Of a stretch of DNA of 64,000 nt, positions 7,816 to 16,472 are shown piece after piece (the first letter of the stretch is position 1; the number at the start of each line of letters is the position of its first letter). A program made the translations under genes and the position numbers. Under the pieces are notes generated by a model. It was not told the origin of the DNA and ran no database searches. It worked only from the letters and a program-made list of their open reading frames with translations. This stretch comes from Bradyrhizobium sp. KBS0727 (GTDB lineage Bacteria > Pseudomonadota > Alphaproteobacteria > Rhizobiales > Xanthobacteraceae), in assembly GCF_005937885.2 (NCBI RefSeq), contig NZ_CP042176.1, positions 5,761,501 to 5,825,500 on the forward strand, read 5' to 3'.

Positions 7816-9027
7816 ATGACCAGGATCGCAACTTCGATCGAAGACTTGGCGCGGACAAGCGCCGAAAGCGGAATGGCGCGCGTGGTCCAATTAGCCAAGG
7901 AACGCGATTTGGACGCAGAGGAGATTTGCCTGCTGGCTGAAGTTTTGGCTCGAAGCGGCTCCATCCTTTCCCAAGGCAGAAATATCACCGCCGACTTGGC
8001 ATCGACCGGCGCTCCGACGTCGCTGTCGACCCTTCTTTGCCCTCTCTATCTCTGCGCGTTAGGCATCGCCGTACCGAAGCTCGGCGTTCCCGGTCGTCCG
8101 GCGGGCGGAATCGACGTGATGGCACAGATCCCTGGGTACCGCTATCGGCTCGATCCGCGTGAGATCCAAGCCATTATCGATCGTTGCGGGTACGCGCACT
8201 TCGTCGCAGGCGAAACCTCGGCACCTCTCGATGCGGCCCTCTTCGCTTACCGTCAGAAGAACGGAGCGCAGAATGTTCCGGAACTTGCGGCCGCAAGTCT
8301 ACTCGCAAAGAAGATCGCCTGCGGCGTCCGATTTGCCGGGCTGGACGTGCGCGTTGCGCCGCATGGCAATTTCGGAGGTACGCTTTCGGAGGCGGCGAGT
8401 TCTGCCCTGAAATTCTGCCAAGCGGCTCGCATCGCGAACATCCAAGCCTTGGCCTTTTTGACCGACGCCCGGCTGCCGTACCAACCGTTTATCGGTCGAA
8501 GCGAGGCGCTTGCTGCCTTGCAAGCCGTGCTTTCACGACGAGCCGATCCTTGGCTCGGGGACCACGATGCCATGTGTCGATCGATGTCCTACCAAGTCGG
8601 GACGATTGCAGGATATCCGGTCGACACTTCCGCGACCGGCGACATCTTGCAGGTATTCTCCCGAAACGTCGAAGCGCAAGGCGGATCGATGGAAGCATTC
8701 GAAGCGAGGGTTTACGCGGCGCTCCGATCGCATACTCGCGAACTGAAGGCTGAGCGCGACGGCTTCTACCGGCTGGATCTGGAACGGTTGCGCGCGGCAT
8801 TCGTCAAGGCCAACGAGGCAACGTCTGCCGGCGGGGAATTCCCGGATCGATTGGGCGTTATCTTGCTGGTCCGTCCGGGTCGGTATGTCAGGCGGGGAGA
8901 CGTTTTGGCGACAGCCCGTGCCGACGAAGCCGCTTGGCATAACTCTGGCACCCTTCTAGCTTCCGCCTTTCAGGCGGACGAGTTGTTGGACTATGCACCC
9001 GGGGTGGAGGAGATCATTCGTGCCTAG
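7816..9027 (+). CDS. thymidine/pyrimidine-nucleoside phosphorylase-like protein
   Basis: 403 residues aligning along the whole length of the DeoA-type phosphorylase fold: a helical N-terminus, the glycine-rich STGAPTSLSTLLCPLYLCALGIAVPK region, AGGIDVMAQIPGY, FAYRQ, ASLLAKKIACG, then an ILLVRPGRYVRRGDVLAT C-terminal domain. Base-binding residues (Arg in YR, Ser and Lys in ASLLAKK) look kept, but the Lys-His of the usual DKHSTGG is replaced (DLASTGA) and the HTGGT loop is altered. Ordinary phosphorolysis may therefore be lost or changed. ATG at 7816 is preferred over a TTG at 7783. Its stop overlaps the next start by 8 bases, so the two are coupled. It is unlikely to be plain salvage in this context. 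Confidence 0.75.
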   Translation: MTRIATSIEDLARTSAESGMARVVQLAKERDLDAEEICLLAEVLARSGSILSQGRNITADLASTGAPTSLSTLLCPLYLCALGIAVPKLGVPGRPAGGIDVMAQIPGYRYRLDPREIQAIIDRCGYAHFVAGETSAPLDAALFAYRQKNGAQNVPELAAASLLAKKIACGVRFAGLDVRVAPHGNFGGTLSEAASSALKFCQAARIANIQALAFLTDARLPYQPFIGRSEALAALQAVLSRRADPWLGDHDAMCRSMSYQVGTIAGYPVDTSATGDILQVFSRNVEAQGGSMEAFEARVYAALRSHTRELKAERDGFYRLDLERLRAAFVKANEATSAGGEFPDRLGVILLVRPGRYVRRGDVLATARADEAAWHNSGTLLASAFQADELLDYAPGVEEIIRA

Positions 9028-12000
9028 CTACTGCTGCTTCTTCTGCCCGACCAACACGTTCGAGGAACGGTCGCTCGACGCTCCATGCAAACTCTGCGGT
9101 CGGCCGTTCGGCTTTCCCTTGCAGAATTCCCCAGATGAGATCGGCGAGTTCAAGGTCCTGAAGCCCTTGGGACGCGGGTTCTATGCTGCTACGTACGTCG
9201 CGGAGCGAAAAGCCGGTCTGAAGACCAAGGTTGTGCTCAAAGTCACGCCGAGATCATTCTACGAATTTTTCAAAAAGAATTTCGAAGCCGAGTGCCAGCT
9301 TCATCAGGAGGTCGCGGAAGGCACCGAGCATCTCGTCAAGATTCGGAACATGATGCCCGAGGTCGCGATCAAGTTCGGCGCCGACAGCCTGCCGTGCTGC
9401 GTCGCCGAATTGGATTACCTGGAAGGTCCTTTGCTGAGCGACTATTTTGACGGAAAGGAGCGAGTATCGGCGCCGATCGCGGCCCAAATCGCGATTGATC
9501 TGCTGCGACTAAGGGAGGAGATGGAAAAACGGCACATCTTTCACAACGACCTTCATGCCGGTAACATCATAATCGAACATCTCAGGCGCGAACGACAGAG
9601 GGTCGACGCCGTCTATCCGTCGATCCGCGCCGTGGCCATCGACTTGGGCTCGGCCAGCGAAATCAGCCGAAGCGACCCCGAAAAGCAGCGCGTAGGAGAT
9701 CTGACTAGAATAGCCGAGCATATGTCAAAGCTCGTTGCGCGTCTTCTGCACGATCCAGACACGGTTTCGGACCACGATTTCCGCCTCGCTAGTGCAGTGC
9801 AAAGCATCTTTCACGTCCTAGCCGCTCCGGCTGCGAATACTCGGCTGCCGGCGGCCCAGGAGCTGATCCAGCAAGTAAAGCAAGCCCATGAGATGTTGCC
9901 GCGCCATTGGCGGCCATCTTGGCGACAGCCCCTAACACTCAGTAGCTTCGGCTCATACTACAATGCACAAACGCTCGAGCCCTGGTACGTGCCTGCACTG
10001 TTGATCGATCCGAAAGGCGCTTGGCTCCACCAAATCGGCACTCCCGGTCCACAAGTGATCACGGGAATGCGAGGCTGCGGGAAGACGATGTTGCTTCGTG
10101 CCCTGCAGTTTCACGCGCGCGCCTCCAAGATCGGCGGCGAGACCGATTCAGGCGTGATCGCACGCGTGAAGCGCGACCGGTACATCGGTCTTTTCGTGTC
10201 GGCACAGCGGTTGCTCGACAGGATAAGCGGCACCGATGCGGATCGATCCGATCCGTTTGCTCGTCTTCTGTTGGCCTATGCTCTCGAAGCCGTCCGTTCT
10301 GTGATGCATTTGAAGGACATCGAAGGGCACCAAGTCGTCGATACCGCCCACAAGATTCTTGCCTCGACCATTCAGCGTCTGACCACGGGTCTGGATGATC
10401 TGACTGATAGCATCGATCTCGACGATCTAGACTTCAGGATCACCAAGGCACAAGTAACGCTCGGGCGCGACAGCTCGAATATCAAGCTCGAAATCCATCC
10501 TGCCGAGGCGTTCGTCCACGTGGCGGAAGCGCTTCGTAGTTGCTCCAGTCAATGGGCCGGAGCCCAGGTCCTGTATCTTCTCGACGACGTCTCTACGCGT
10601 TACTTGAATGCCGCGAGGATCAAGCAACTCCTTTCGGCTCTAATGTTCCAAAACCCCGTGTGCGCCTTCAAGATCACGTCCGAAGTTCAGACGATGGAGC
10701 TCGAGCTGAGGACCCCGGGCGAAAACCTGCCAGCTAGGGAGGGGCGTGACTACTCCGTCTTCGATCTCGGCTCGGCCGTTTACGACGAGATCAAGGGACA
10801 CCGAGGCAAGGCATTCGTCGAGGAAATTCTGGCGTACCGCGCGCGCCATTTCTCGACGCATCCTCATGCTCCCCCATCCAAAATTCTCGGCAACGTCAAT
10901 CTCGAGACGATCGCGCGGGAGATCACCGAGAGTAAGGCGACATCGAGAGAGAGGAAGCAGGTCTATCGTGGTATTACAGCTCTGGCGCACGTATGCGTGG
11001 GAGACATCGGCGATGTCATCAGCCTCTACGAGAGAATAATTAAGGCTGCGAACGGATCGTATCCGGTCTCCCCTGAAACGCAGTCGGAATGCTTTCAGAA
11101 TCACTGTTCTCACAGGCTCTATGACCTGAACAGACGTGGTGGCTCTCTGAAGGACGTTGCCCAATCGTTTGCGGAGGCTTCGTACGAGCAGATGACCAAG
11201 TCTGCCCGGGGGGCCAGGGCCGAAGGTCAGACACCGCGGATTCGGCAATACTCCTCCATTTACGTGCGCATGACGTCCGGCGATACCGGAAAGCAGATGC
11301 ATCAGTTGCGAGAACTTATCGACGCCGGCGTCTTCGTTTTCACGGGTGGCCGTCCTCGCACGAAGACCCGGGATTCGGATCCAATCCTGCAATTCAAACT
11401 GACCTTCAGACGCATCTACGGTCTCGCCAATCACATCGGATTGGCCGAACGCGACAGGTTCGAACTGTCGGGAACCGAACTTGAGGAATGGTTGTCAGAG
11501 CCGACTCGAGGAAAGGAGATACTTCAGCGCAATCTTGGGGGTGGCCTTGAAGACGAGACGGAAGAGAGCGAAACGGATGCATCTTCAGCGTCTCCGGCTA
11601 CTGACGAAGCCGAAGTTGCTGCGCCCGCAGATAACCGCACACCGACTCTTTTCGATTCGCTGGATGGCATGGCAGTTGGGTCTAGCGGACCTTACCGCTA
11701 CTCGGATGGTTCTCTTGATCAACGAATCTCGGTCGAAGAGTTGACCGATGACGAGATGGCAGCTCTACGTCCGACCTCTCTTGTGCTCGGCCTCGGCTTC
11801 GAGGAGCGAACGCTCGAATCGGCAAAGCGGCTCGTAAGACTTCTAAAGCCCACGCGATCGTACGCCGTAGGCTACGAAGAGCAGGGAAAATCGCGAGAGA
11901 TCAAACGCCTTCTCGAAAAATGGGGGCCAGCGGATCTGACGACGGTCCCTTACTCGAAAGCTTTACGCGACGGAATCCAGGTAGAGGATGACGGAGCGAC

Positions 12001-12712
12001 CCTCGTGGATGTGACAGGCCTCGCCAAGCCGATCATCTTCCATACGATCCGTCAAAGCCTACGACGTACCGGTTCGGTGCTCGTAGCTCACACGCGCGCC
12101 AAACACTATTATCCCACAGAGACAGACATGAAGAGCCTGCTCAAGTCCGAACGGGACCGCCACAAGTTCTTCGAGGCACTATCTGGCATTCTGACGGGCG
12201 AAAAAGGGCCCTATCAACGCATTCCACTGCTCACCGCCGACGCGGATGAAACCAGGAGAAGCCTTCTCGTGGCGTTCTCTTCGCCGAAGCACGAGAGGCT
12301 TCTATCCTTGGTCGAGAGTAAGGTGATAGACCGGCTGGAGGTCGTCGCACCCAATGGCGATACAGCTCGCAATAGAGTGGCTCGTCAGATTGCGGATATA
12401 GCCGCTACCGACAATGCGAGCTCCAAGGTGACATTGATAGATTCAGACGATCTAGGGACCACGGTCGATTTTCTTCGAAAGGGTTTCGAGGATTGGTACG
12501 TTCGCGGCGGCTTCAACTTCGAAATCGGCCTCACGGGCTCAAAAATGGAAGCCGTGGCCGCCGCAGCCATTTCGGCGTTCTACAAGCTGACGCAGTGCTG
12601 GTATGTACGGCCACAGCAATTCGATCCGCAACGATTTACGAAGGGCGCGGGCGACACTCGCTTCTTCAGGATTTCCGGTAGAGAACCGCAGGAGGACGCC
12701 ACGGCTGATTAG
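9020..12712 (+). CDS. zinc-ribbon / protein-kinase / P-loop NTPase fusion with unknown C-terminal domain
   Basis: About 1230 residues starting at GTG 9020, with GGAGG 9 bases upstream. Domains in order: a Cys4 zinc ribbon (residues 5-26, CCFFC and CKLC); a protein kinase at about 42-290 with GRGFYAATY loop, VVLKVT lysine, HNDLHAGNI catalytic loop and DLGS in place of DFG; a P-loop ATPase with GMRGCGKT at 349-356 and YLLDD at about 519-523; a helical region; an acidic linker near 840-875; and an alpha/beta C-terminal domain from about 918 opening LVLGLGFEERTLESA, which I do not recognise. The plan is that of a STAND-like immune sensor with a kinase front end. It is coupled to the phosphorylase-like gene and followed 12 bases later by the HNH gene. 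Confidence 0.8.
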   Translation: MPSYCCFFCPTNTFEERSLDAPCKLCGRPFGFPLQNSPDEIGEFKVLKPLGRGFYAATYVAERKAGLKTKVVLKVTPRSFYEFFKKNFEAECQLHQEVAEGTEHLVKIRNMMPEVAIKFGADSLPCCVAELDYLEGPLLSDYFDGKERVSAPIAAQIAIDLLRLREEMEKRHIFHNDLHAGNIIIEHLRRERQRVDAVYPSIRAVAIDLGSASEISRSDPEKQRVGDLTRIAEHMSKLVARLLHDPDTVSDHDFRLASAVQSIFHVLAAPAANTRLPAAQELIQQVKQAHEMLPRHWRPSWRQPLTLSSFGSYYNAQTLEPWYVPALLIDPKGAWLHQIGTPGPQVITGMRGCGKTMLLRALQFHARASKIGGETDSGVIARVKRDRYIGLFVSAQRLLDRISGTDADRSDPFARLLLAYALEAVRSVMHLKDIEGHQVVDTAHKILASTIQRLTTGLDDLTDSIDLDDLDFRITKAQVTLGRDSSNIKLEIHPAEAFVHVAEALRSCSSQWAGAQVLYLLDDVSTRYLNAARIKQLLSALMFQNPVCAFKITSEVQTMELELRTPGENLPAREGRDYSVFDLGSAVYDEIKGHRGKAFVEEILAYRARHFSTHPHAPPSKILGNVNLETIAREITESKATSRERKQVYRGITALAHVCVGDIGDVISLYERIIKAANGSYPVSPETQSECFQNHCSHRLYDLNRRGGSLKDVAQSFAEASYEQMTKSARGARAEGQTPRIRQYSSIYVRMTSGDTGKQMHQLRELIDAGVFVFTGGRPRTKTRDSDPILQFKLTFRRIYGLANHIGLAERDRFELSGTELEEWLSEPTRGKEILQRNLGGGLEDETEESETDASSASPATDEAEVAAPADNRTPTLFDSLDGMAVGSSGPYRYSDGSLDQRISVEELTDDEMAALRPTSLVLGLGFEERTLESAKRLVRLLKPTRSYAVGYEEQGKSREIKRLLEKWGPADLTTVPYSKALRDGIQVEDDGATLVDVTGLAKPIIFHTIRQSLRRTGSVLVAHTRAKHYYPTETDMKSLLKSERDRHKFFEALSGILTGEKGPYQRIPLLTADADETRRSLLVAFSSPKHERLLSLVESKVIDRLEVVAPNGDTARNRVARQIADIAATDNASSKVTLIDSDDLGTTVDFLRKGFEDWYVRGGFNFEIGLTGSKMEAVAAAAISAFYKLTQCWYVRPQQFDPQRFTKGAGDTRFFRISGREPQEDATAD

Positions 12713-12724
12713 GCCCGGCGCGTC

Positions 12725-13468
12725 ATGAGCACGTCACCACCCAATGTCGCGACAATGGAGATCAAGCTCGGTCGACTGAAAGATGCGTTGCTTCGCGGCC
12801 GGCGCCACGACGGATGCCTCCGGCTCTGGAGTGACTTCATTCGGGAACGTGACGGGCATAGATGCGTCGATTGCCATTCGCGAAAGCGGCTTTCTGCACA
12901 TCACATTTGCCGCAAGTCGTTCTTGCGTATAGCCGAATTCCAGACGGGGAATGGGATTACTTTATGCCACGACTGCCATAAGGAGATGCATCGTGGCTTC
13001 AATGCTCGCCCCGACCTGTCGCTTCCGGTCGATGCCCAAGGCGGAGAAAAACTGGCTGCCGCCGAGCGGTTGTTCAGCATCCTGACTGATGATGCGGTCG
13101 AGCGGAACTTGATGAAGGACGAGTTTTACTTTCTCAGCGACAAGGTACTCGGATCGCTCAAGCGCATGCAAGGGTACGACCCTGCTACTTATTTTCCCGG
13201 CTCGCGCATTGAACAGGCCTACCTGATTCTAGCGGAGTGCGAGCTCGGGATGCGCCGCGCAATGGCTGGAGCCGACGGAATGCCCATGACGAGCGAGCCA
13301 CTTCTACCGGGAGGACTCTATCTTGTGCTTCCCGAAAGGCCAGGCGAGCCGCGCAAGACCGTGGTCGTGCGGACTTACGTGCCTCGCTCGAAATCGAATG
13401 AAGTTGACGAAAAGAAAGCTTCTTCAGGAACTCGCCGCGGGCCGCAGCCGAAGGGGGAGCCTGAATGA
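12725..13468 (+). CDS. HNH endonuclease
   Basis: 247 residues. A textbook HNH/zinc module occupies about residues 40-95: CVDCHSRKRLSAHHICRKSF, then GNGITLCHDCHKEMHRG, giving two CxxC pairs and the His-Asn-His core. The remaining 150 residues are mostly helical with a basic tail and match nothing I know. HNH nucleases cut DNA in restriction and effector modules. It starts 12 bases after the kinase-ATPase stop, so it is the third gene of that operon. Its last 45 bases overlap the 3' end of the opposite-strand cytosine methyltransferase. It might be the nuclease partner of that methyltransferase or the effector of its own operon. Confidence 0.85.
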   Translation: MSTSPPNVATMEIKLGRLKDALLRGRRHDGCLRLWSDFIRERDGHRCVDCHSRKRLSAHHICRKSFLRIAEFQTGNGITLCHDCHKEMHRGFNARPDLSLPVDAQGGEKLAAAERLFSILTDDAVERNLMKDEFYFLSDKVLGSLKRMQGYDPATYFPGSRIEQAYLILAECELGMRRAMAGADGMPMTSEPLLPGGLYLVLPERPGEPRKTVVVRTYVPRSKSNEVDEKKASSGTRRGPQPKGEPE

Positions 13469-14704
13469 ACGTCGGTCAATTAAACTTAGGCCGAATTCCG
13501 CGAACGTCTTGGCCAAGAGCGGCGGAACGGCATTACCTATCATCCTGGCGACTGCGCACACGGCGTCCTGCGGATAGAAAATATAATCGTCCCGGAAGGA
13601 TTGAAGCGCCGCCGCTTCACGAAGCGAAATACCGCGGTTTTGCGACGTGTCGTAGTGACCGAACCTACCGTTCGAGATACTATGGCACTTTGTTGTGATC
13701 GTAGGTGACGGACGATCGGGTCTCATCCGTGTGTAGACGTCCGTGAAGCAAGCGGTCTTGAGCCTCTTTTTAACCCGACGGTGACACGCCAACGAGAGAT
13801 CTCCGTATGGGGTCGACGAAAGGTAGCCGTTGTTTTGGCCTGGAATCGCCGATGCGATCCTCTTGAGATTGGTGTCGCTCAGACTTCGTGCCCGATGATT
13901 GGGAATATCAGGATGAAGCTGACCGGCTTCGATCTTCGGAAGGTGTGCTATCACTTGCTGGACGGAGACGGTTTCGCCCGTTGACGTCGCCAGAGGAATA
14001 GTCAACGACCCCGGCTTGGCTACGGACTTCTTCGCGCGCGATTTCCTTACGGCGACCAGGATGGACCGCTTGCGATATTGAGGAATGCCGAAGTTGGAAG
14101 CACATACGACATCCTTGCCGACCGCGTATCCAGCTCGGCACAAGGCCTCGCAAAATTCCTGCCATATTCCCCCAAATTTCGGATCCGAGATTCCGGCGAC
14201 GTTCTCCGACAGCACGATGTCGGGTTGGAATGCCTTCACGAACGCAAGCGCTTCGGACAGAAGGTTCTTGTCCTTTCGCCGTCGCTCTATCCGATGCTCG
14301 GAAAGCTCCTTCCGCGCCAAGGTGGTGAAAGGCTGGCAAGGCGCGCATATCGCGAATAGCAGCGGCACTCCCGGCGCGAGCCCGCGGTATTTGTCGACCA
14401 GCAATCGAAGCTCCTTCTGAAGCTTCTCTTGTTCACCGCCCGGGTGTGCTTTCGATGCAGGAAAGATATCGCGGCAAAGGAAATAGGGCGGCCGCCTGTC
14501 CAAGGCGCCGTTTCCGTTATTTTCGACGTACGTTCGCTCGCAACTTAGATCCTTGTCGATTCCTGCGATCACATAGCCGCCAGCATCGAGCAGCCCGCGC
14601 GTCGTCCCGCCGGCCCCGCTGAAGAAATCCACCGCAAGAAACGCGGGCATTTTAACGCGGTTGACCGCATCTTTCTTGGTGTCTGGCCCAGTTGAACTAA
14701 GCAT
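13424..14704 (-). CDS. DNA (cytosine-5-)-methyltransferase, third gene of the histidine-kinase operon
   Basis: 426 residues. Motif I reads FLAVDFFSGAGGTTRGLLDAG, the catalytic loop is FAICAPCQPFTTLARKE, ENV appears as SENVAGI, and NFGIPQYRKRSILVA, RPSPTITTKCH, LREAAALQSF and MIGNAVPPLLA follow. It is only distantly like the Vsr-linked enzyme: the motif I spacing and the longer target-recognition stretch differ, so a different site is likely. The start overlaps the receiver gene's stop by 8 bases (ATGCTTAG), implying translational coupling. The 3' end overlaps the HNH gene tail to tail. No dedicated restriction enzyme follows. Confidence 0.93.
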   Translation of the reverse strand: MLSSTGPDTKKDAVNRVKMPAFLAVDFFSGAGGTTRGLLDAGGYVIAGIDKDLSCERTYVENNGNGALDRRPPYFLCRDIFPASKAHPGGEQEKLQKELRLLVDKYRGLAPGVPLLFAICAPCQPFTTLARKELSEHRIERRRKDKNLLSEALAFVKAFQPDIVLSENVAGISDPKFGGIWQEFCEALCRAGYAVGKDVVCASNFGIPQYRKRSILVAVRKSRAKKSVAKPGSLTIPLATSTGETVSVQQVIAHLPKIEAGQLHPDIPNHRARSLSDTNLKRIASAIPGQNNGYLSSTPYGDLSLACHRRVKKRLKTACFTDVYTRMRPDRPSPTITTKCHSISNGRFGHYDTSQNRGISLREAAALQSFRDDYIFYPQDAVCAVARMIGNAVPPLLAKTFAEFGLSLIDRRSFRLPLRLRPAASS

Positions 14705-16472
14705 CTTTATCGCTTCCGAAGTTGAAGAAGTCGATCCCGATGCGCGAGAGATGAGAGCCGGTCAGTTGGAGAACACGGCTCGCATAGTTGGGACGAAGTT
14801 GACCGACGATGGTAAATTCGGCTTCCGGCGCGAATTGTGGAACGTTTCCGGCCTGCAACACCCTCATGGCGCGAAAAGCCAATGCGTCACCTGCCGCGAC
14901 CACCACCTTCCCCGCGTCAAGCGTGAAGAAGATCTCCGGATCGGGCGTCGACGTCATATTGTCGAGCAGCGAAAGGTAGAGTGTCTCCGTCGGTCGCGTG
15001 ACGAATGCAAACCGACCTTGGGTCGCCCTCTTCAGGGCGTCTACCGGGTTCGCCTTTTGCAGTCGGATCGCCACCATGGCTCGAACGGGATGAATGCTCT
15101 TCATCCAGGCTTGCGCGGGGCCGGGAGACCGAGACATCAGGTCGCAAGCAGGCGTTGCGACCATCCAATAATCATCTCCGGCGCTAAATATCGTTCCGGT
15201 GGTGATCCTAGATTTCGCGAACGTCTCGGTCGATAGGAACGCATTGAGAAATGAAACGACGGCGCTGGGGTCGATCTGATGATCCACATGGGCCAAAGCC
15301 GCCGCCCTGGATAGGACCTCGCCCGCCGTAAGCTTTTCGCCCAAGTGCTGCCGGATACCCCCCAGCACTTTCGTGGCGAGTTCACGCATCGGTCGATCAC
15401 CGGAGATCCTGTGTCTGAGGGTCTCCACAATCCGGTCGATCACGCTTTCCACGGCGCTCTCGGGATCTTCGTTACCTGCCAGTTCCTCCAGGAGGTAGTG
15501 GCTTAGCCCAACCTGACGACTGGCCTCCGAGAACACCTTCGGATCCGTGGCGACAGACTCAAGTTCGAGCCGGTTCTGGATTTCGGATACCAACAACTGC
15601 AGAAAATTCGGCCTCCAATCGACCAGCGCGGCGGTTAAGCCGGTCATGAGGACCTTTACTTCGTCATCGACATCCGCCTTTTTGACGATGGCGATGAAGC
15701 AGCCTCTGCACTGCAGCCAATGCGGCTTACCGGCACCATACTTGCCTTGAAGAGGCCTCGGCCCGAGATCGTCCTTTTCATCTAGCGCCTTGAGCGCCGG
15801 GACCCGGCGCTTCTCCAACGCCGACCTAAGCAATATCTCGACCATGATCCGTGGGTCGCCGGCATCTTCGCCGAGCGTCTCGCGGATCCGTTTAACCATC
15901 TCGCCTTTCTGGGTTCGATCGACTCGAGAAATTCCACCCGTGAGATAGGCGGCCAGCGCGCCGTCGGTCGGCCGCAAGAGCTTATTTACGTCGACCTGCT
16001 CCCACCAAGCCGCTTCTTTCGCGTTCTCTTTGAGAAACGTAGCGAGCCGCAGATCGGGCCGCACGTTGGTCGCCACATCGAACCAAACATCCTCAAGTTT
16101 CGCGTTGGTATAGACGACAACAGTATTGAAATGGGGGGAGTCTGCAAGCTTCCGCAGAATTTCAACGGATTTGGCGTTGTCGCCCCCCTCGCCGTCGAGG
16201 TGAAAATCGAGCACGATCAGATCGCACTTTCTCAGCCGCTCGACCATGTGCAGGTCGCCGGGCGTGAATGTGTTCTCGATGTCGCATGGCAGGAACTGCT
16301 CGCGGAACGCCGTATATAGCTTACGAGCCCTGTCGTTTTCCGGGTAGGTTTCGAACGCCTTCTCGCCTCCAAACATATCCGCGTACGTCGGAAACGCATC
16401 GTCGACCAAAAAAACGCTCTTCAGGCTGCCAACGAACGTCGACCTGACAGCCTCTTCATACTCACCGTTCAT
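14697..16472 (-). CDS. receiver-domain (response-regulator-like) protein with large unknown output region
   Basis: 591 residues. The first 130 look like a CheY-type receiver: VFLVDDAFP supplies the acidic pair (D24, D25), LIVLDFHLDG the phospho-acceptor (D89), and VVVYTNA the switch threonine (T122). The remaining 450 residues are mainly helical, with a CRGCF pair near 260, and carry no DNA-binding or enzymatic motif I recognise. ATG at 16472 shares its A with the TAA stop of the upstream kinase gene. Fusion of a receiver to such a domain and its place between a histidine kinase and a methyltransferase suggest it passes or stores a phosphoryl signal for the module. Confidence 0.75.
   Translation of the reverse strand: MNGEYEEAVRSTFVGSLKSVFLVDDAFPTYADMFGGEKAFETYPENDRARKLYTAFREQFLPCDIENTFTPGDLHMVERLRKCDLIVLDFHLDGEGGDNAKSVEILRKLADSPHFNTVVVYTNAKLEDVWFDVATNVRPDLRLATFLKENAKEAAWWEQVDVNKLLRPTDGALAAYLTGGISRVDRTQKGEMVKRIRETLGEDAGDPRIMVEILLRSALEKRRVPALKALDEKDDLGPRPLQGKYGAGKPHWLQCRGCFIAIVKKADVDDEVKVLMTGLTAALVDWRPNFLQLLVSEIQNRLELESVATDPKVFSEASRQVGLSHYLLEELAGNEDPESAVESVIDRIVETLRHRISGDRPMRELATKVLGGIRQHLGEKLTAGEVLSRAAALAHVDHQIDPSAVVSFLNAFLSTETFAKSRITTGTIFSAGDDYWMVATPACDLMSRSPGPAQAWMKSIHPVRAMVAIRLQKANPVDALKRATQGRFAFVTRPTETLYLSLLDNMTSTPDPEIFFTLDAGKVVVAAGDALAFRAMRVLQAGNVPQFAPEAEFTIVGQLRPNYASRVLQLTGSHLSRIGIDFFNFGSDKDA

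Noticed and set aside
9020..12712. Type III or type I restriction subunit for the giant ATPase
   Set aside because: There are no helicase motifs; the kinase catalytic loop and a single Walker A/B pair fit a kinase-NTPase fusion instead.
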